The position numbers and the translations under genes were made by a program. DNA of 39,032 bases from the NCBI GenBank assembly GCA_944388765.1, contig CALXKA010000009.1, positions 1 through 39,032 of the forward strand, read 5' to 3'. This document shows, in pieces, positions 29,012 through 38,097 of this stretch (positions are counted from its first letter, which is position 1; each line of letters begins with the position of its first letter). Origin of the DNA: an uncultured Clostridia bacterium. Lineage in GTDB: Bacteria > Bacillota > Clostridia > TANB77 > CAG-508. Below the pieces are notes generated by a model. The model did not search any database. It was not told where the DNA came from and saw nothing but the letters and a program-made list of their open reading frames with translations.

Positions 29012-29051
29012 AAAAACATATTTGCTAAATAAAAAGCAAATATGTTTTTTT
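29012..29051 (+). terminator. Rho-independent terminator before marR
   Basis: A 15-base perfect stem (29012-29026 with 29035-29049) with an eight-base loop and a continuing T-run. It isolates the marR promoter that follows. Confidence 0.9.
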
Positions 29052-29070
29052 GTAAAATATAAACTAATGC

Positions 29071-29111
29071 TTGACAAATACTAAAAAATAGATTAAACTA
29101 TATATTTAGTT
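29071..29111 (+). promoter_or_regulatory. marR promoter with overlapping operator-like repeat
   Basis: TTGACA (29071-29076), 17-base spacer and TAAACT (29094-29099). An inverted repeat AACTA-N6-TAGTT (29096-29100 and 29107-29111) overlies the -10 box and start point, where binding by the encoded MarR protein would block transcription. Confidence 0.65.
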
Positions 29112-29125
29112 AGGAGGCTAACAAT

Positions 29126-29554
29126 ATGAAAGAAGAATATGAAATAGGAAAACAAATACAAATGTTGTCAAGAAAAATCAAAAGAAAAATGGACGAAACT
29201 TTTTTAAATTATGGAATAACAGGAGGTCAGGCATTTATGCTAAAATTTATACATGAAAAACAAAAAGTAGAAAAAGTGTATGCCAAAAATATAGAAAACG
29301 AATTTGATATGAGAAGACCAACTGTAACAGGTATATTACAATTAATGGAACAAAACCAATTAATAGAAAGAAAAGCAGAAGGAAATGATGCAAGACTAAA
29401 AGAAATAGTAATTACTAAAAAAGGAATGAAAATAGTAAATAGCATAGATTCAAATGTTGAACAAGTTGAAAAAAAATTAGTAATGAATATACCAAAAGAA
29501 GAAATTCAAGCTTTTTTAACAACAATAGATAAATTATTAAAAAATATATCATAA
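29126..29554 (+). CDS. MarR-family transcriptional regulator
   Basis: A 142-residue winged-helix protein with the family layout: GITGGQAFMLKFIHE, the recognition region EFDMRRPTVTGILQLMEQN, and the wing KAEGNDARLKEIVITKKG. It is first in an operon with two ABC exporter half-transporters, 40 bases upstream of them, and a repeat overlaps its promoter. The likely role is self-repression and control of the exporter in response to a small molecule. The start follows TTAGGAGG. Confidence 0.93.
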   Translation: MKEEYEIGKQIQMLSRKIKRKMDETFLNYGITGGQAFMLKFIHEKQKVEKVYAKNIENEFDMRRPTVTGILQLMEQNQLIERKAEGNDARLKEIVITKKGMKIVNSIDSNVEQVEKKLVMNIPKEEIQAFLTTIDKLLKNIS

Positions 29555-29594
29555 AATACATATGATTAAAAATCAATTATGAAAGGAGAAGAAA

Positions 29595-31337
29595 ATGTTT
29601 AAGAAATTAGCAAAATATGTTAAAGAATATAAAAAATCAGCAATTTTAACACCTATATTTGTAATATTAGAAGTAATAATGGAAGTAATAATTCCGTTAT
29701 TAATGGCAAAAATTATAGATGTTGGAATACAAAATGGTGATGTTAAATACATCTTAGAAGTAGGAGGATTGCTAATAATATCTGCAATATTATCATTAAC
29801 ATTTGGAATGTTGTCAGGTAGATTTGCAGCAAAAGCATCAGCAGGATATGCTAAAAATTTAAGAAAAGAAATGTATCATAAAGTCCAAAATTATTCTTTT
29901 GAAAATATAGATAAATTTTCAACATCAAGTTTAGTAACTCGTATGACAACAGATGTAACAAATGTACAAATGGCATTTCAAATGATTATTAGAATATTAG
30001 TTAGAGGACCAATAATGATGATATTTGCTTTATTAATGGTTATATCAATAAGTGCAAAACTATCATTAATATTCTTTGTAGCAATACCAGTATTAGGTAT
30101 AATCCTATTTTATATTGCAAGAAAAGCACACCCTAACTTTGAAAGAGTATTTAAGAAATATGATAAGTTAAACAGAGTAGTACAAGAAAATGTAAGTGCA
30201 ATAAGAGTTGTAAAAGCATATGTAAGGGAAGACCATGAAGAAGAAAAGTTCAAAGAAGTAAATGGTGAAGTTTATTCAAATTTTAAAAAAGCTGAAAAAA
30301 TTATTGCATTTAATGGACCAGTTATGCAATTTACAATATATGCATGTATTTTATTAATTTCATGGATTGGTTCACAATTAATTGTTGGTGGAGAAATGGG
30401 AACAGGACAGCTATCTAGTATCATTACATATGCATGGCAAATTTTAGCAAGTTTAATGATGTTGTCATTTGTATTTGTTATGATAATCATGGCACAATCA
30501 TCAGCAGAAAGAATTTTAGAAGTTATAGAAGAAGAGCCTACTTTAAAAAATAAAGAAAAAACAGTAAAAAAAGTAAAAGATGGTTCTATTAAATTTGAAA
30601 ATGTAAGTTTTAGATATAGTGATGAACAAGATGAAAATAATTATGCCCTAGAAAATATAAATCTAGATATAAAAGAAGGAGAAACAATAGGAATAATCGG
30701 TGGAACAGGAAGCTCAAAATCAACACTAGTTCAATTAATACCAAGACTTTATGATGTAACAAATGGTTCTGTTAAAGTAGGAGGTATTGATGTAAGAGAT
30801 TATGATATTGAAGCTTTAAGAGAAGAAGTTGCAATGGTTTTACAAAAAAATGTATTATTCTCTGGTACAATTGCAGAAAATTTAAGATGGGGTAAAAAAG
30901 ATGCTGATCAAGAAGAATTAGAAGAAGCATGTAAATTAGCACAAGCAGATGGATTTATAAAAGAATTTCCAAGCAAATATGATACAGTATTAGACCAAGG
31001 TGGAACAAATGTGTCAGGAGGGCAAAAACAAAGAATTTGTATTGCAAGAGCAATTTTAAAGAAGCCAAAAATATTAATATTAGATGACTCAACAAGTGCA
31101 GTAGACACAAAAACAGATGCATTAATTAGAAAAGCATTTAAAGAAGAAATACCAAATACAACAAAAATAATAATAGCACAAAGAATTTCTTCAATAGAAG
31201 ATGCAGATAAGATAATTGTTCTAAATGAAGGTAAAATTGATGGAATAGGAACATCTGAAGAGCTATTAAAAACAAACGAAATATATAAAGATGTATATGA
31301 ATCACAAATGAAAGGAGGAGATGAAGATGATAAATAA
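29595..31337 (+). CDS. ABC exporter half-transporter, degenerate ATP site
   Basis: 580 residues: six membrane helices (about 15-300) and a C-terminal ATPase domain. The nucleotide site departs from consensus: Walker A GGTGSSKST has Ser in the usual Gly position, Walker B ends LILDDST with Asp replacing the catalytic Glu, and the switch His is Gln (IIIAQRIS). The signature VSGGQ is intact. This is the pattern of the non-hydrolysing half of a heterodimeric exporter of the BmrCD/LmrCD type. The next gene overlaps it and supplies the normal site. The substrate is unknown; control by MarR suggests a drug or toxic metabolite. Confidence 0.93.
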   Translation: MFKKLAKYVKEYKKSAILTPIFVILEVIMEVIIPLLMAKIIDVGIQNGDVKYILEVGGLLIISAILSLTFGMLSGRFAAKASAGYAKNLRKEMYHKVQNYSFENIDKFSTSSLVTRMTTDVTNVQMAFQMIIRILVRGPIMMIFALLMVISISAKLSLIFFVAIPVLGIILFYIARKAHPNFERVFKKYDKLNRVVQENVSAIRVVKAYVREDHEEEKFKEVNGEVYSNFKKAEKIIAFNGPVMQFTIYACILLISWIGSQLIVGGEMGTGQLSSIITYAWQILASLMMLSFVFVMIIMAQSSAERILEVIEEEPTLKNKEKTVKKVKDGSIKFENVSFRYSDEQDENNYALENINLDIKEGETIGIIGGTGSSKSTLVQLIPRLYDVTNGSVKVGGIDVRDYDIEALREEVAMVLQKNVLFSGTIAENLRWGKKDADQEELEEACKLAQADGFIKEFPSKYDTVLDQGGTNVSGGQKQRICIARAILKKPKILILDDSTSAVDTKTDALIRKAFKEEIPNTTKIIIAQRISSIEDADKIIVLNEGKIDGIGTSEELLKTNEIYKDVYESQMKGGDEDDK

Positions 31338-33189
31338 AAAAGGAAGCAAAGGAAAGACTATAAAAAGACTTCTAAAATATGTAACAAAGGGATATAAATT
31401 TCAATTAATAGTAGTGTTAATTAGTATTATAGTAAGTGCATTAGTTGGAGTTTTAGGAGTACAATTTATAAAATATTTAATAGATGACTTCATCACACCA
31501 CTTTTAGGAAAGCAAAACCCAGACTTTACAGCATTATTAAACGTAATAATGATAATGGGAGTAATATATTTAGCAGGAATAATTGCTACATATGTATATA
31601 ATAGATTAATGGTAAATATTTCGCAAGGAGTATTAAATAAAATACGTGGAGAAATGTTTAATCATATGCAAAAATTACCAATAAGATATTTTGATAGTCG
31701 TTCACATGGAGATATAATGAGTACATATACAAATGATGTTGATACATTAAGACAAATGCTTAGTCAAAGTATTCCGCAAGTATTTTCAGCATGTGTATCA
31801 ATGATATCTGTTTTAACAGCTATGTTTGCAACAAATATATACCTAACATTGGTAGTACTTGCAATGGTAGTATTAATGATATTTGTATCAAGGTATCTTG
31901 GAGGAAACAGTTCAAAATTCTTTATAAAACAACAAGAAGATATAGGGAAAGTAAATGGATATATTGAAGAAATGATGGAAGGTCAAAAAGTTGTTAAAGT
32001 ATTCAATTATGAAGAAGAATCAAAAAAGAAATTTGATGATTTAAATGAACAACTATGTGATAGTATGACAAAAGCTAATATGTATGCAAATATTTTAATG
32101 CCTTGTATTATGAATATAGGAAACTTAGGATATGTATTAGTTGCAGTAATTGGAGGAATTTTATCAGTAAATGGAATATTAACAATAGGAAGTATAGCAG
32201 CATTTTTACAGTATGTAAAAGCATTTACAAATCCATTAGGTCAAGTATCTCAACAAATGAACTCAATAGTTATGGCATTAGCAGGAGCTGAAAGAATATT
32301 TGAACTATTAGATGAAGAGGTAGAACAAGATGAGGGATATGTTACATTAGTTAATGCAAAAATGGAAAATGGAAAAATAGTAGAAACAAAAGAAAGAACA
32401 GGAATATGGGCATGGAAACATCCTCATCAAGATGGAAGAATAACATATACAAAACTTCATGGGCAAGTCGAATTTGAAAATGTGCAATTTGGTTATGAAG
32501 AGCATAAAAGAATATTGCATGATATATCACTTGTTGCAAAAGAAGGACAAAAAGTATCATTTGTTGGAGCAACAGGTGCAGGGAAAACAACAATTACTAA
32601 CCTTATAAATAGATTTTATGATATTCAAGAAGGAAAAATTAGATATGATAGAATAAATATAAGAAAAATAAAAAAAGATGATTTAAGAAGATCATTAGGA
32701 ATGGTATTACAAGATACAAGTCTATTTACAGGAACAATAAAAGACAATATAAGATATGGAAAACTAGATGCAACTGATGAAGAAGTAATTGAAGCTGCAA
32801 AACTTTCAAATGCAGATAAATTTATAAAACATCTTCCACATGGATATAATACAATGATTACAGGAAATGGGGAAGGATTATCACAAGGACAAAGACAATT
32901 ACTTTCAATAGCAAGGGCAGCATTAAATAACCCACCAGTATTAATACTAGATGAAGCAACATCAAGTATAGATACAAGAACCGAAAAAATAGTACAAGAT
33001 GGAATGGATAAATTAATGAAAGGAAGAACAGTTTTTGTAATAGCACATAGACTTTCAACAATTAAGAACTCAGACTTAATTATGGTATTAGATCACGGTA
33101 GAATAATAGAAAGAGGAAATCATAATGAATTAATTGCTCAAAAAGGAACATATTATGGACTTTACACAGGAGCAATTGAGATTGACTAA
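31327..33189 (+). CDS. ABC exporter half-transporter, canonical ATP site
   Basis: The 620-residue partner has six membrane helices (about 20-310), a longer loop with KERTGIWAWKHPHQDG before the ATPase domain, Walker A GATGAGKTT, Walker B LILDEATSS with the catalytic Glu, and switch AHRLST. The signature is LSQGQ in place of LSGGQ. Together with the preceding protein it should form one heterodimeric exporter. I use ATG 31327, eight bases after AAAGGAGG; an ATG at 31321 is too close. It overlaps the previous gene by 11 bases. Confidence 0.93.
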   Translation: MINKKGSKGKTIKRLLKYVTKGYKFQLIVVLISIIVSALVGVLGVQFIKYLIDDFITPLLGKQNPDFTALLNVIMIMGVIYLAGIIATYVYNRLMVNISQGVLNKIRGEMFNHMQKLPIRYFDSRSHGDIMSTYTNDVDTLRQMLSQSIPQVFSACVSMISVLTAMFATNIYLTLVVLAMVVLMIFVSRYLGGNSSKFFIKQQEDIGKVNGYIEEMMEGQKVVKVFNYEEESKKKFDDLNEQLCDSMTKANMYANILMPCIMNIGNLGYVLVAVIGGILSVNGILTIGSIAAFLQYVKAFTNPLGQVSQQMNSIVMALAGAERIFELLDEEVEQDEGYVTLVNAKMENGKIVETKERTGIWAWKHPHQDGRITYTKLHGQVEFENVQFGYEEHKRILHDISLVAKEGQKVSFVGATGAGKTTITNLINRFYDIQEGKIRYDRINIRKIKKDDLRRSLGMVLQDTSLFTGTIKDNIRYGKLDATDEEVIEAAKLSNADKFIKHLPHGYNTMITGNGEGLSQGQRQLLSIARAALNNPPVLILDEATSSIDTRTEKIVQDGMDKLMKGRTVFVIAHRLSTIKNSDLIMVLDHGRIIERGNHNELIAQKGTYYGLYTGAIEID

Positions 33190-33213
33190 AAACTATTTTA
33201 GAATAAAAAATAT

Positions 33214-33262
33214 AAGGAGAAAGAAAATTTAAAATTTTAAAATTCTTTCTCCTTAATTTTTT
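33214..33262. terminator. Bidirectional terminator after the exporter operon
   Basis: A 12-base perfect stem (33214-33225 with 33243-33254) with an AT loop that can pair further, followed by AATTTTTTTT on the plus strand. It separates the exporter operon from the convergent small gene. Confidence 0.88.
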
Positions 33263-33448
33263 TTACAAGAAATATGCTATATCATTTTTGTCAAGAAATT
33301 CTATTACCTCTTTTTTTACCAATGAACTGGTATTAGGAGTAATAAAAGTAAGTTTTTCTTCACAATCAATGACTGCAATAGTATCCCCTACAAGATTCTT
33401 GATAGTAGTACCACTTGAATGGACTGAATAACTATACCTATTCTTCAT
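33263..33448 (-). CDS. 61-residue hypothetical protein
   Basis: A short gene starting at ATG 33448 behind AAAGGA (MKNRYSYSVHSSG), preferred over a start eight codons upstream. It contains NLVGDTIAVIDCEEKLTFITPN and a C-terminal helix (EVIEFLDKND). The stop borders a bidirectional terminator. I recognise no family. It is probably cytoplasmic. Confidence 0.55.
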   Translation of the reverse strand: MKNRYSYSVHSSGTTIKNLVGDTIAVIDCEEKLTFITPNTSSLVKKEVIEFLDKNDIAYFL

Positions 33449-33712
33449 AAAAAATCCTTTCTGCTTATACATAAGCTAAAACAAGAGTATTACTACTCTT
33501 CAACACACCATCTAAATGGCTAAGTATAAGCATTAATATAACATAATATGTATAAAATGTCAAAAAATAAAAATATGTAAGAACTTGTATAAAAATAAAG
33601 AAAATAGTATAATATTGATAGTTAGAAAATAAAAAAGTAATAGGAAATATCTTTAAATCCAAAATAAGGATTTGTAGGAACTACCAAAAGTCCTAATGGG
33701 AGAAATATTTTA
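33449..33712 (+). promoter_or_regulatory. Promoter and structured leader of the lipid-synthesis cluster
   Basis: TTGTAT (33585-33590), a 17-base spacer and TATAAT (33608-33613). The leader of about 90 bases has two small hairpins: AAATCC with GGATTT (33655-33660 and 33668-33673), and TAGGA with TCCTA (33675-33679 and 33691-33695), the second ending just before the GGGAGA ribosome binding site. Stems of five to six pairs are weak. Bases 33473-33584 hold nothing I recognise. Confidence 0.5.
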
Positions 33713-34858
33713 ATGGAAGATAAAACAAATATAGGAAAAATATTAATATTGTCTTGTGGCACAGGAGGAGGGCATAATTCAGCAGCAAAAGCAATTAAAG
33801 AAAATTTAGTAGAAAAAGGATTAAATGTAGACTTTATAGAATATTTAGATATCATTAATCCAAGAATAAGGAATAAAGTAAATAACTTATATATAAAATC
33901 TACAAGAGCTAATGGAAAAATATTCAAAGTAGTATATAAACTAGGAGAAATTTATCAAAAAACAAATCTAAAATCACCAGTATATGCTCTAAACTTTTTA
34001 AACAAGAATAGGTTATACAAATACATAATAGAAAACAACTACAAATATATTATAACAACACATCTATTTGCTGCACAGACATTAACAGCTATAAAAAAAG
34101 AACATAAAATAAAATTTATGGAAGTTGCAACAGATTATGTATGTATTCCATTTTGGGAAGAAACAAATCCTGACCATTTCATAATACCATGTACAGACTT
34201 AGAAAATGATTTTATAAAAAAAGGTATAAAAAAAGAAAAACTATTACCTTATGGAATTCCAACAGCAAAAGCATATAGAGAAAAATATAATAAAGAAGAT
34301 TGTAAAAAAGAATTAGGATTAGATATATCTAAAAAATATGTATTAATACTTACAGGAAGTATGGGATTTGGAAATGTAACAGAAATGTTAAAAGAATTAA
34401 ATAATAATATAAAAGAAGTAACATTTATTATTTCTACTGGTCATAATACTAAATTACTAAAAATCTTAAATGATAAATACAAAGAAACAAAAAATATAAT
34501 AATATTACCATTTACAGATAAGATAAGTAAATATATGAAATGTAGTGAAATAATACTAACAAAACCAGGAGGATTAACAACAACAGAAATAGCAACACTT
34601 AGAAAGCCTTTTATACATACAATGCCAATACCTGGATGTGAGAACTATAATGCACAATTTTTTAAAGATAGAAAAATGTCAATAAGTTGTAATTCAATAG
34701 AGAAAGTAGTAAAAAACACAAAAGAACTTTTAGGCAATAAACAATTACAAGAAGAAATGATAAAAAATCAAAAGATATATATAAAACAAGATACTTGTGA
34801 TAAGATATCAAAAATTGTTATTAAGGAAATAGAATCAGGGGAAGAATATGAGAAGTAG
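33713..34858 (+). CDS. UgtP-like diacylglycerol glucosyltransferase
   Basis: 381 residues, GT28-type: the N-terminal MGDG-synthase-like domain carries GTGGGHNSAAKAI (about 16-28), and the C-terminal half has GSMGFGNV and the sugar-nucleotide segment LTKPGGLTTTE. Members transfer glucose or galactose from the UDP-sugar to diacylglycerol, making membrane glycolipids and lipoteichoic-acid anchors. It overlaps the acyltransferase gene by 11 bases, which supports a lipid role. It probably works at the inner face of the membrane. Confidence 0.85.
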   Translation: MEDKTNIGKILILSCGTGGGHNSAAKAIKENLVEKGLNVDFIEYLDIINPRIRNKVNNLYIKSTRANGKIFKVVYKLGEIYQKTNLKSPVYALNFLNKNRLYKYIIENNYKYIITTHLFAAQTLTAIKKEHKIKFMEVATDYVCIPFWEETNPDHFIIPCTDLENDFIKKGIKKEKLLPYGIPTAKAYREKYNKEDCKKELGLDISKKYVLILTGSMGFGNVTEMLKELNNNIKEVTFIISTGHNTKLLKILNDKYKETKNIIILPFTDKISKYMKCSEIILTKPGGLTTTEIATLRKPFIHTMPIPGCENYNAQFFKDRKMSISCNSIEKVVKNTKELLGNKQLQEEMIKNQKIYIKQDTCDKISKIVIKEIESGEEYEK

Positions 34859-35705
34859 TGAGGGAATAAAAAAATTTGAAGAATTAGAAAACTTTGAATG
34901 TTTAGGAAACTTAGAAGAGAACTTTGATGATTTAACAGATTCAGCAATATTAAAAGAAATAGGCATAAAAAAAGAAGATATAAGCTACATAGATGAAAAT
35001 GAGAATATAATAAATTTATGGCAGCCGTTAGAATTTAATATTGATAAAAATTATGAATATATATCTAAAAGTAAAAGATTTCTATTTGCTTCAAACTTAA
35101 TATATTATGGAATTGCATATCCAATTTTAAAATTACTTACAAAAATAATATATGACTTAAAAATAGAAGGAAAGGAAAATATAAAAAACATAGAAAATGG
35201 AGCAATAAGTGTTTCAAACCATGTACTATTTCTAGATTGTGCAATGATAGGATTAGCATATGGAAAAAAAGAAATATATTATACAACACAAGAAGGAAGC
35301 TTTAAAATACCTTTTGTAAGAAAACTAATAAAATTATTAAAGGCAATACCAATACCACAAAGTATAGAAAATAAAAAACATTTTTTGAAAGCAATAGGAG
35401 AAACTTTAAGTAAAGGAAGTATAGTACATTTCTATCCAGAAGCAGCTTTATGGCCATATTGTGATAAAATAAGAAAGTTTAAAAATGGAGCATTTGATGT
35501 AGCAGTAAGAAATAATGTACCAATAATTCCAATTGTATTTAAATTTAGAGAACCAATTGGAATTAGAAAAATATTTAAAAGAAAAAAAGATGTAACATTG
35601 AAAATATTAGATCCAATTAAATGCGAAGAGGAAAAAAATATAAAAGAAAAAGTTGAAGAACTAAAAGAAAAAGTATTTAAAGAGATGGAAAATGCAATAA
35701 AGTAA
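34848..35705 (+). CDS. PlsC-like acyltransferase
   Basis: 285 residues: a charged N-terminal region of about 75 residues, one hydrophobic segment (about 78-100) and an acyltransferase domain. The catalytic NHVLFLD (His125, Asp130) is present and the later motif is FYPEAALWP instead of the usual FPEG. It is expected to acylate lysophosphatidate or a related lysolipid. Translation is probably coupled to the overlapping UgtP-like gene. The extended acidic N-terminus is not part of the standard domain. Confidence 0.82.
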   Translation: MRSSEGIKKFEELENFECLGNLEENFDDLTDSAILKEIGIKKEDISYIDENENIINLWQPLEFNIDKNYEYISKSKRFLFASNLIYYGIAYPILKLLTKIIYDLKIEGKENIKNIENGAISVSNHVLFLDCAMIGLAYGKKEIYYTTQEGSFKIPFVRKLIKLLKAIPIPQSIENKKHFLKAIGETLSKGSIVHFYPEAALWPYCDKIRKFKNGAFDVAVRNNVPIIPIVFKFREPIGIRKIFKRKKDVTLKILDPIKCEEEKNIKEKVEELKEKVFKEMENAIK

Positions 35706-35729
35706 AATATTAAACGGAGGAATATAAAA

Positions 35730-36299
35730 ATGGAAAGAAAAGATGCAATTGAATTACTAAAAAAATATAATAAAGAAGAATTTCATATAAGACATGCTCT
35801 AACAGTAGAAAGCATTATGAGATGTTTTGCAAGAGAATATGGAGAAGATGAAAAATTTTGGGGAATAGCAGGATTATTACATGATATTGATTTTGAAAAA
35901 TACCCAGAAGAACATTGCAAAAAAGCTCCTGAATTATTAAAAGAAATAAATGCAGACAAACAATTAATTCATGCTGTTTGTAGTCATGGATATGGAATTT
36001 GCTCAGATATAAAACCAGAACATGAAATGGAAAAAATATTATTTGCAACTGATGAATTAACAGGAATCATCTGGGCAGCTGCAAAAATGAGACCATCTAA
36101 AAGTACAAAAGATATGGAATTATCTAGTTTAAAGAAGAAATTTAAAGACAAAAAGTTTGCAGCTGGATGTTCAAGAGACATAATAAGAGCAGGAGCAGAG
36201 CAATTGGGATGGGAACTAGATGAATTATTAGATAAAACTCTTCAAGCAATGAAAATGTGTGAAGATGAAATAGAAGAAAAGGTGAAAAAGGAAATATAA
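35730..36299 (+). CDS. HD-domain phosphohydrolase
   Basis: A 189-residue HD protein with His22 (HIRHALTVE), LLHDIDFEKYP (His51, Asp52), VCSHGYG and ATDELTGI, consistent with a full metal site. The family includes predicted nucleotide and lipid-phosphate hydrolases. It lies between the acyltransferase and the rRNA methyltransferase with short gaps and a clear CGGAGGA site. The substrate is unknown. Confidence 0.85.
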   Translation: MERKDAIELLKKYNKEEFHIRHALTVESIMRCFAREYGEDEKFWGIAGLLHDIDFEKYPEEHCKKAPELLKEINADKQLIHAVCSHGYGICSDIKPEHEMEKILFATDELTGIIWAAAKMRPSKSTKDMELSSLKKKFKDKKFAAGCSRDIIRAGAEQLGWELDELLDKTLQAMKMCEDEIEEKVKKEI

Positions 36300-36319
36300 T
36301 TAGTAATAGGGAGTAATGG

Positions 36320-37693
36320 ATGGAAGTACCAATAAAAAAGAATCAAGAATATATAGTAGATATAATAGATAATGGATTCGAAGGAGAAGGAATAGCAAAA
36401 ATTAATAACTTTACAATATTTATACCAAATAGCATAAAAGGTGAGAAAGTAAAAGTATTAATTGTAAAAGTGTTATCTTCACATGCATTTGGAAAAGTTT
36501 TAGAAATTATAAAAAAATCAGATAAAAGAGTAGAAAGTGATTGCAATACATATAAAAGATGTGGAGGTTGCAATTTAAGACATATAAAATATGAAGAAAC
36601 ATTAAAAATAAAACAAAATGCAGTGCAAAGTTTAGTAAATAAAACACTAAAAACAAAAATACAAGTTGAAGAAACTCTTGGAATGAAAAATCCATATTTT
36701 TATAGAAATAAAGCACAATATCCAGTAGGAATAGATAAAAATGGAAAACCACAAATAGGAGTTTTTGCCAATAGAACACATGAGATTATTCCAATAAAAA
36801 GATGTTTCATACAAAACGAAAAAAATGAACAACTAGCAAAATTCGTATTTAACTGGATTGTAAAAAATAATATTAGTATATATGATGAAAAAACAAGAAA
36901 AGGATTAATAAGACATATAGTCACTAAAATAGGAATTAAAACCAATAAAATAATGTGTATAATTGTTATAAATGGAAATAAAATACCAAAGGAAAATGAA
37001 TTAATAAAAGAAATATTAAATAATTTTCAAGAGGTTAAAACAATTGTCAAAAATATAAATACTAAAAATACAAATGTGATTATGGGAAAAGAGAATGTTA
37101 ATTTATATGGAAATGGATACATTGAAGATATATTAGGAGAATATAGATTTAAAATATCTCCACTATCATTTTATCAAGTAAATCCTATTCAAGCAGAAAA
37201 GTTATATGATTTAGGGGTACAAGCAGCTAAAATAACAAAAGATGATATAGTATTTGACTTATATTGTGGAATAGGGACAATTTCTATTTTTATGGCAAAA
37301 TATGCAAAAAAAGTATATGGTATAGAAATTGTTGAAGAAGCGGTAAAAGATGCAAAAGAAAATGCTTTGAAAAATGATATAAAAAATGTAGAATTTATAA
37401 CAGGAGATGTAGAAAATATATTAGATAAATTAATAAATAAAGATAATATAATTCCAAATATAATAATGGTTGATCCACCAAGAAAAGGTTTAGATAATAA
37501 AAGTATAGATAATATTATAAAAATACATCCTAAGAAAGTGATATATATTAGTTGTAATCCAGCTACACTAATTAGAGATTTGAAAAAATTAGAAGATGTA
37601 TATGAAATAAGTAGTATTAAACCTGTTGATATGTTTCCGTTTACAAGTCATGTGGAAGTTTGTGCGTTGCTAGAGTTAAAGAAATGCCAGTAA
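36320..37693 (+). CDS. RlmD-family 23S rRNA (uracil-C5)-methyltransferase
   Basis: 457 residues: an N-terminal TRAM-like domain (about 5-60), an Fe-S cluster region with CNTYKRCGGC and a further Cys in RCFIQ, and a SAM-dependent methyltransferase domain with LYCGIGTISIF, MVDPPRKGLD and the catalytic-loop ISCNPATLIRDL. This is the RumA/RlmD architecture that makes m5U at 1939 or 747. Which uridine is modified cannot be told. The start follows ATAGGGAG. The stop overlaps the beginning of a small open frame. Confidence 0.92.
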   Translation: MEVPIKKNQEYIVDIIDNGFEGEGIAKINNFTIFIPNSIKGEKVKVLIVKVLSSHAFGKVLEIIKKSDKRVESDCNTYKRCGGCNLRHIKYEETLKIKQNAVQSLVNKTLKTKIQVEETLGMKNPYFYRNKAQYPVGIDKNGKPQIGVFANRTHEIIPIKRCFIQNEKNEQLAKFVFNWIVKNNISIYDEKTRKGLIRHIVTKIGIKTNKIMCIIVINGNKIPKENELIKEILNNFQEVKTIVKNINTKNTNVIMGKENVNLYGNGYIEDILGEYRFKISPLSFYQVNPIQAEKLYDLGVQAAKITKDDIVFDLYCGIGTISIFMAKYAKKVYGIEIVEEAVKDAKENALKNDIKNVEFITGDVENILDKLINKDNIIPNIIMVDPPRKGLDNKSIDNIIKIHPKKVIYISCNPATLIRDLKKLEDVYEISSIKPVDMFPFTSHVEVCALLELKKCQ

Positions 37694-37821
37694 TGCTTGA
37701 ATTTACTAGCTTTCAAGATACAATTATGTTTCATAAAAGAGGTAGATTTGGACTAGAAAAAGTACAAAATAATGAAATTAATGTTAAGGTTGTTTTAGAT
37801 ATGGAGTGTGGAAACATATAA
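37684..37821 (+). CDS. 45-residue frame, uncertain
   Basis: An open frame starting inside the end of the methyltransferase gene (ATG 37684), beginning MPVMLEFTSF and containing RGRFGLEKVQNNEINVKVV. It has no ribosome binding site of its own, but its composition is protein-like. It may be a remnant of a former gene or chance. I do not recognise it. Confidence 0.25.
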   Translation: MPVMLEFTSFQDTIMFHKRGRFGLEKVQNNEINVKVVLDMECGNI

Positions 37822-38097
37822 AATGAATTTTTAAAATTGATAGAATAGTTGCTGTGAGCGAATTATAGAGATTATATATCTATGCTCAACACACCATATG
37901 ATATGGTTGTATGTTGATGAACATATAAATTTAAAAAATAAATATAAAAGTTAAAGAGAATCCTAAGTAAAGTGCCTTGTAATAGGTGCTTTATTTTTGC
38001 ACAAAATCCAATATATTTAGTGCAAATTTTACTGAATTTGTTGAGGAAAATGTAAATTTGTGATATAGTGTAGGCATAAAGTTAGGAGTGTAAAAAT
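37822..38097 (+). promoter_or_regulatory. Intergenic stretch with terminator and Nudix promoter
   Basis: An imperfect repeat CCATAT/ATATGG lies near 37890-37906, flanked by CAACA and TGTTG. A terminator with an eight-base stem (37969-37976 with 37985-37992, two G-U pairs) precedes ATTTTT. The promoter of the Nudix gene is TTGAGG (38041-38046), 17 bases, TATAGT (38064-38069). I see no gene. Confidence 0.5.
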
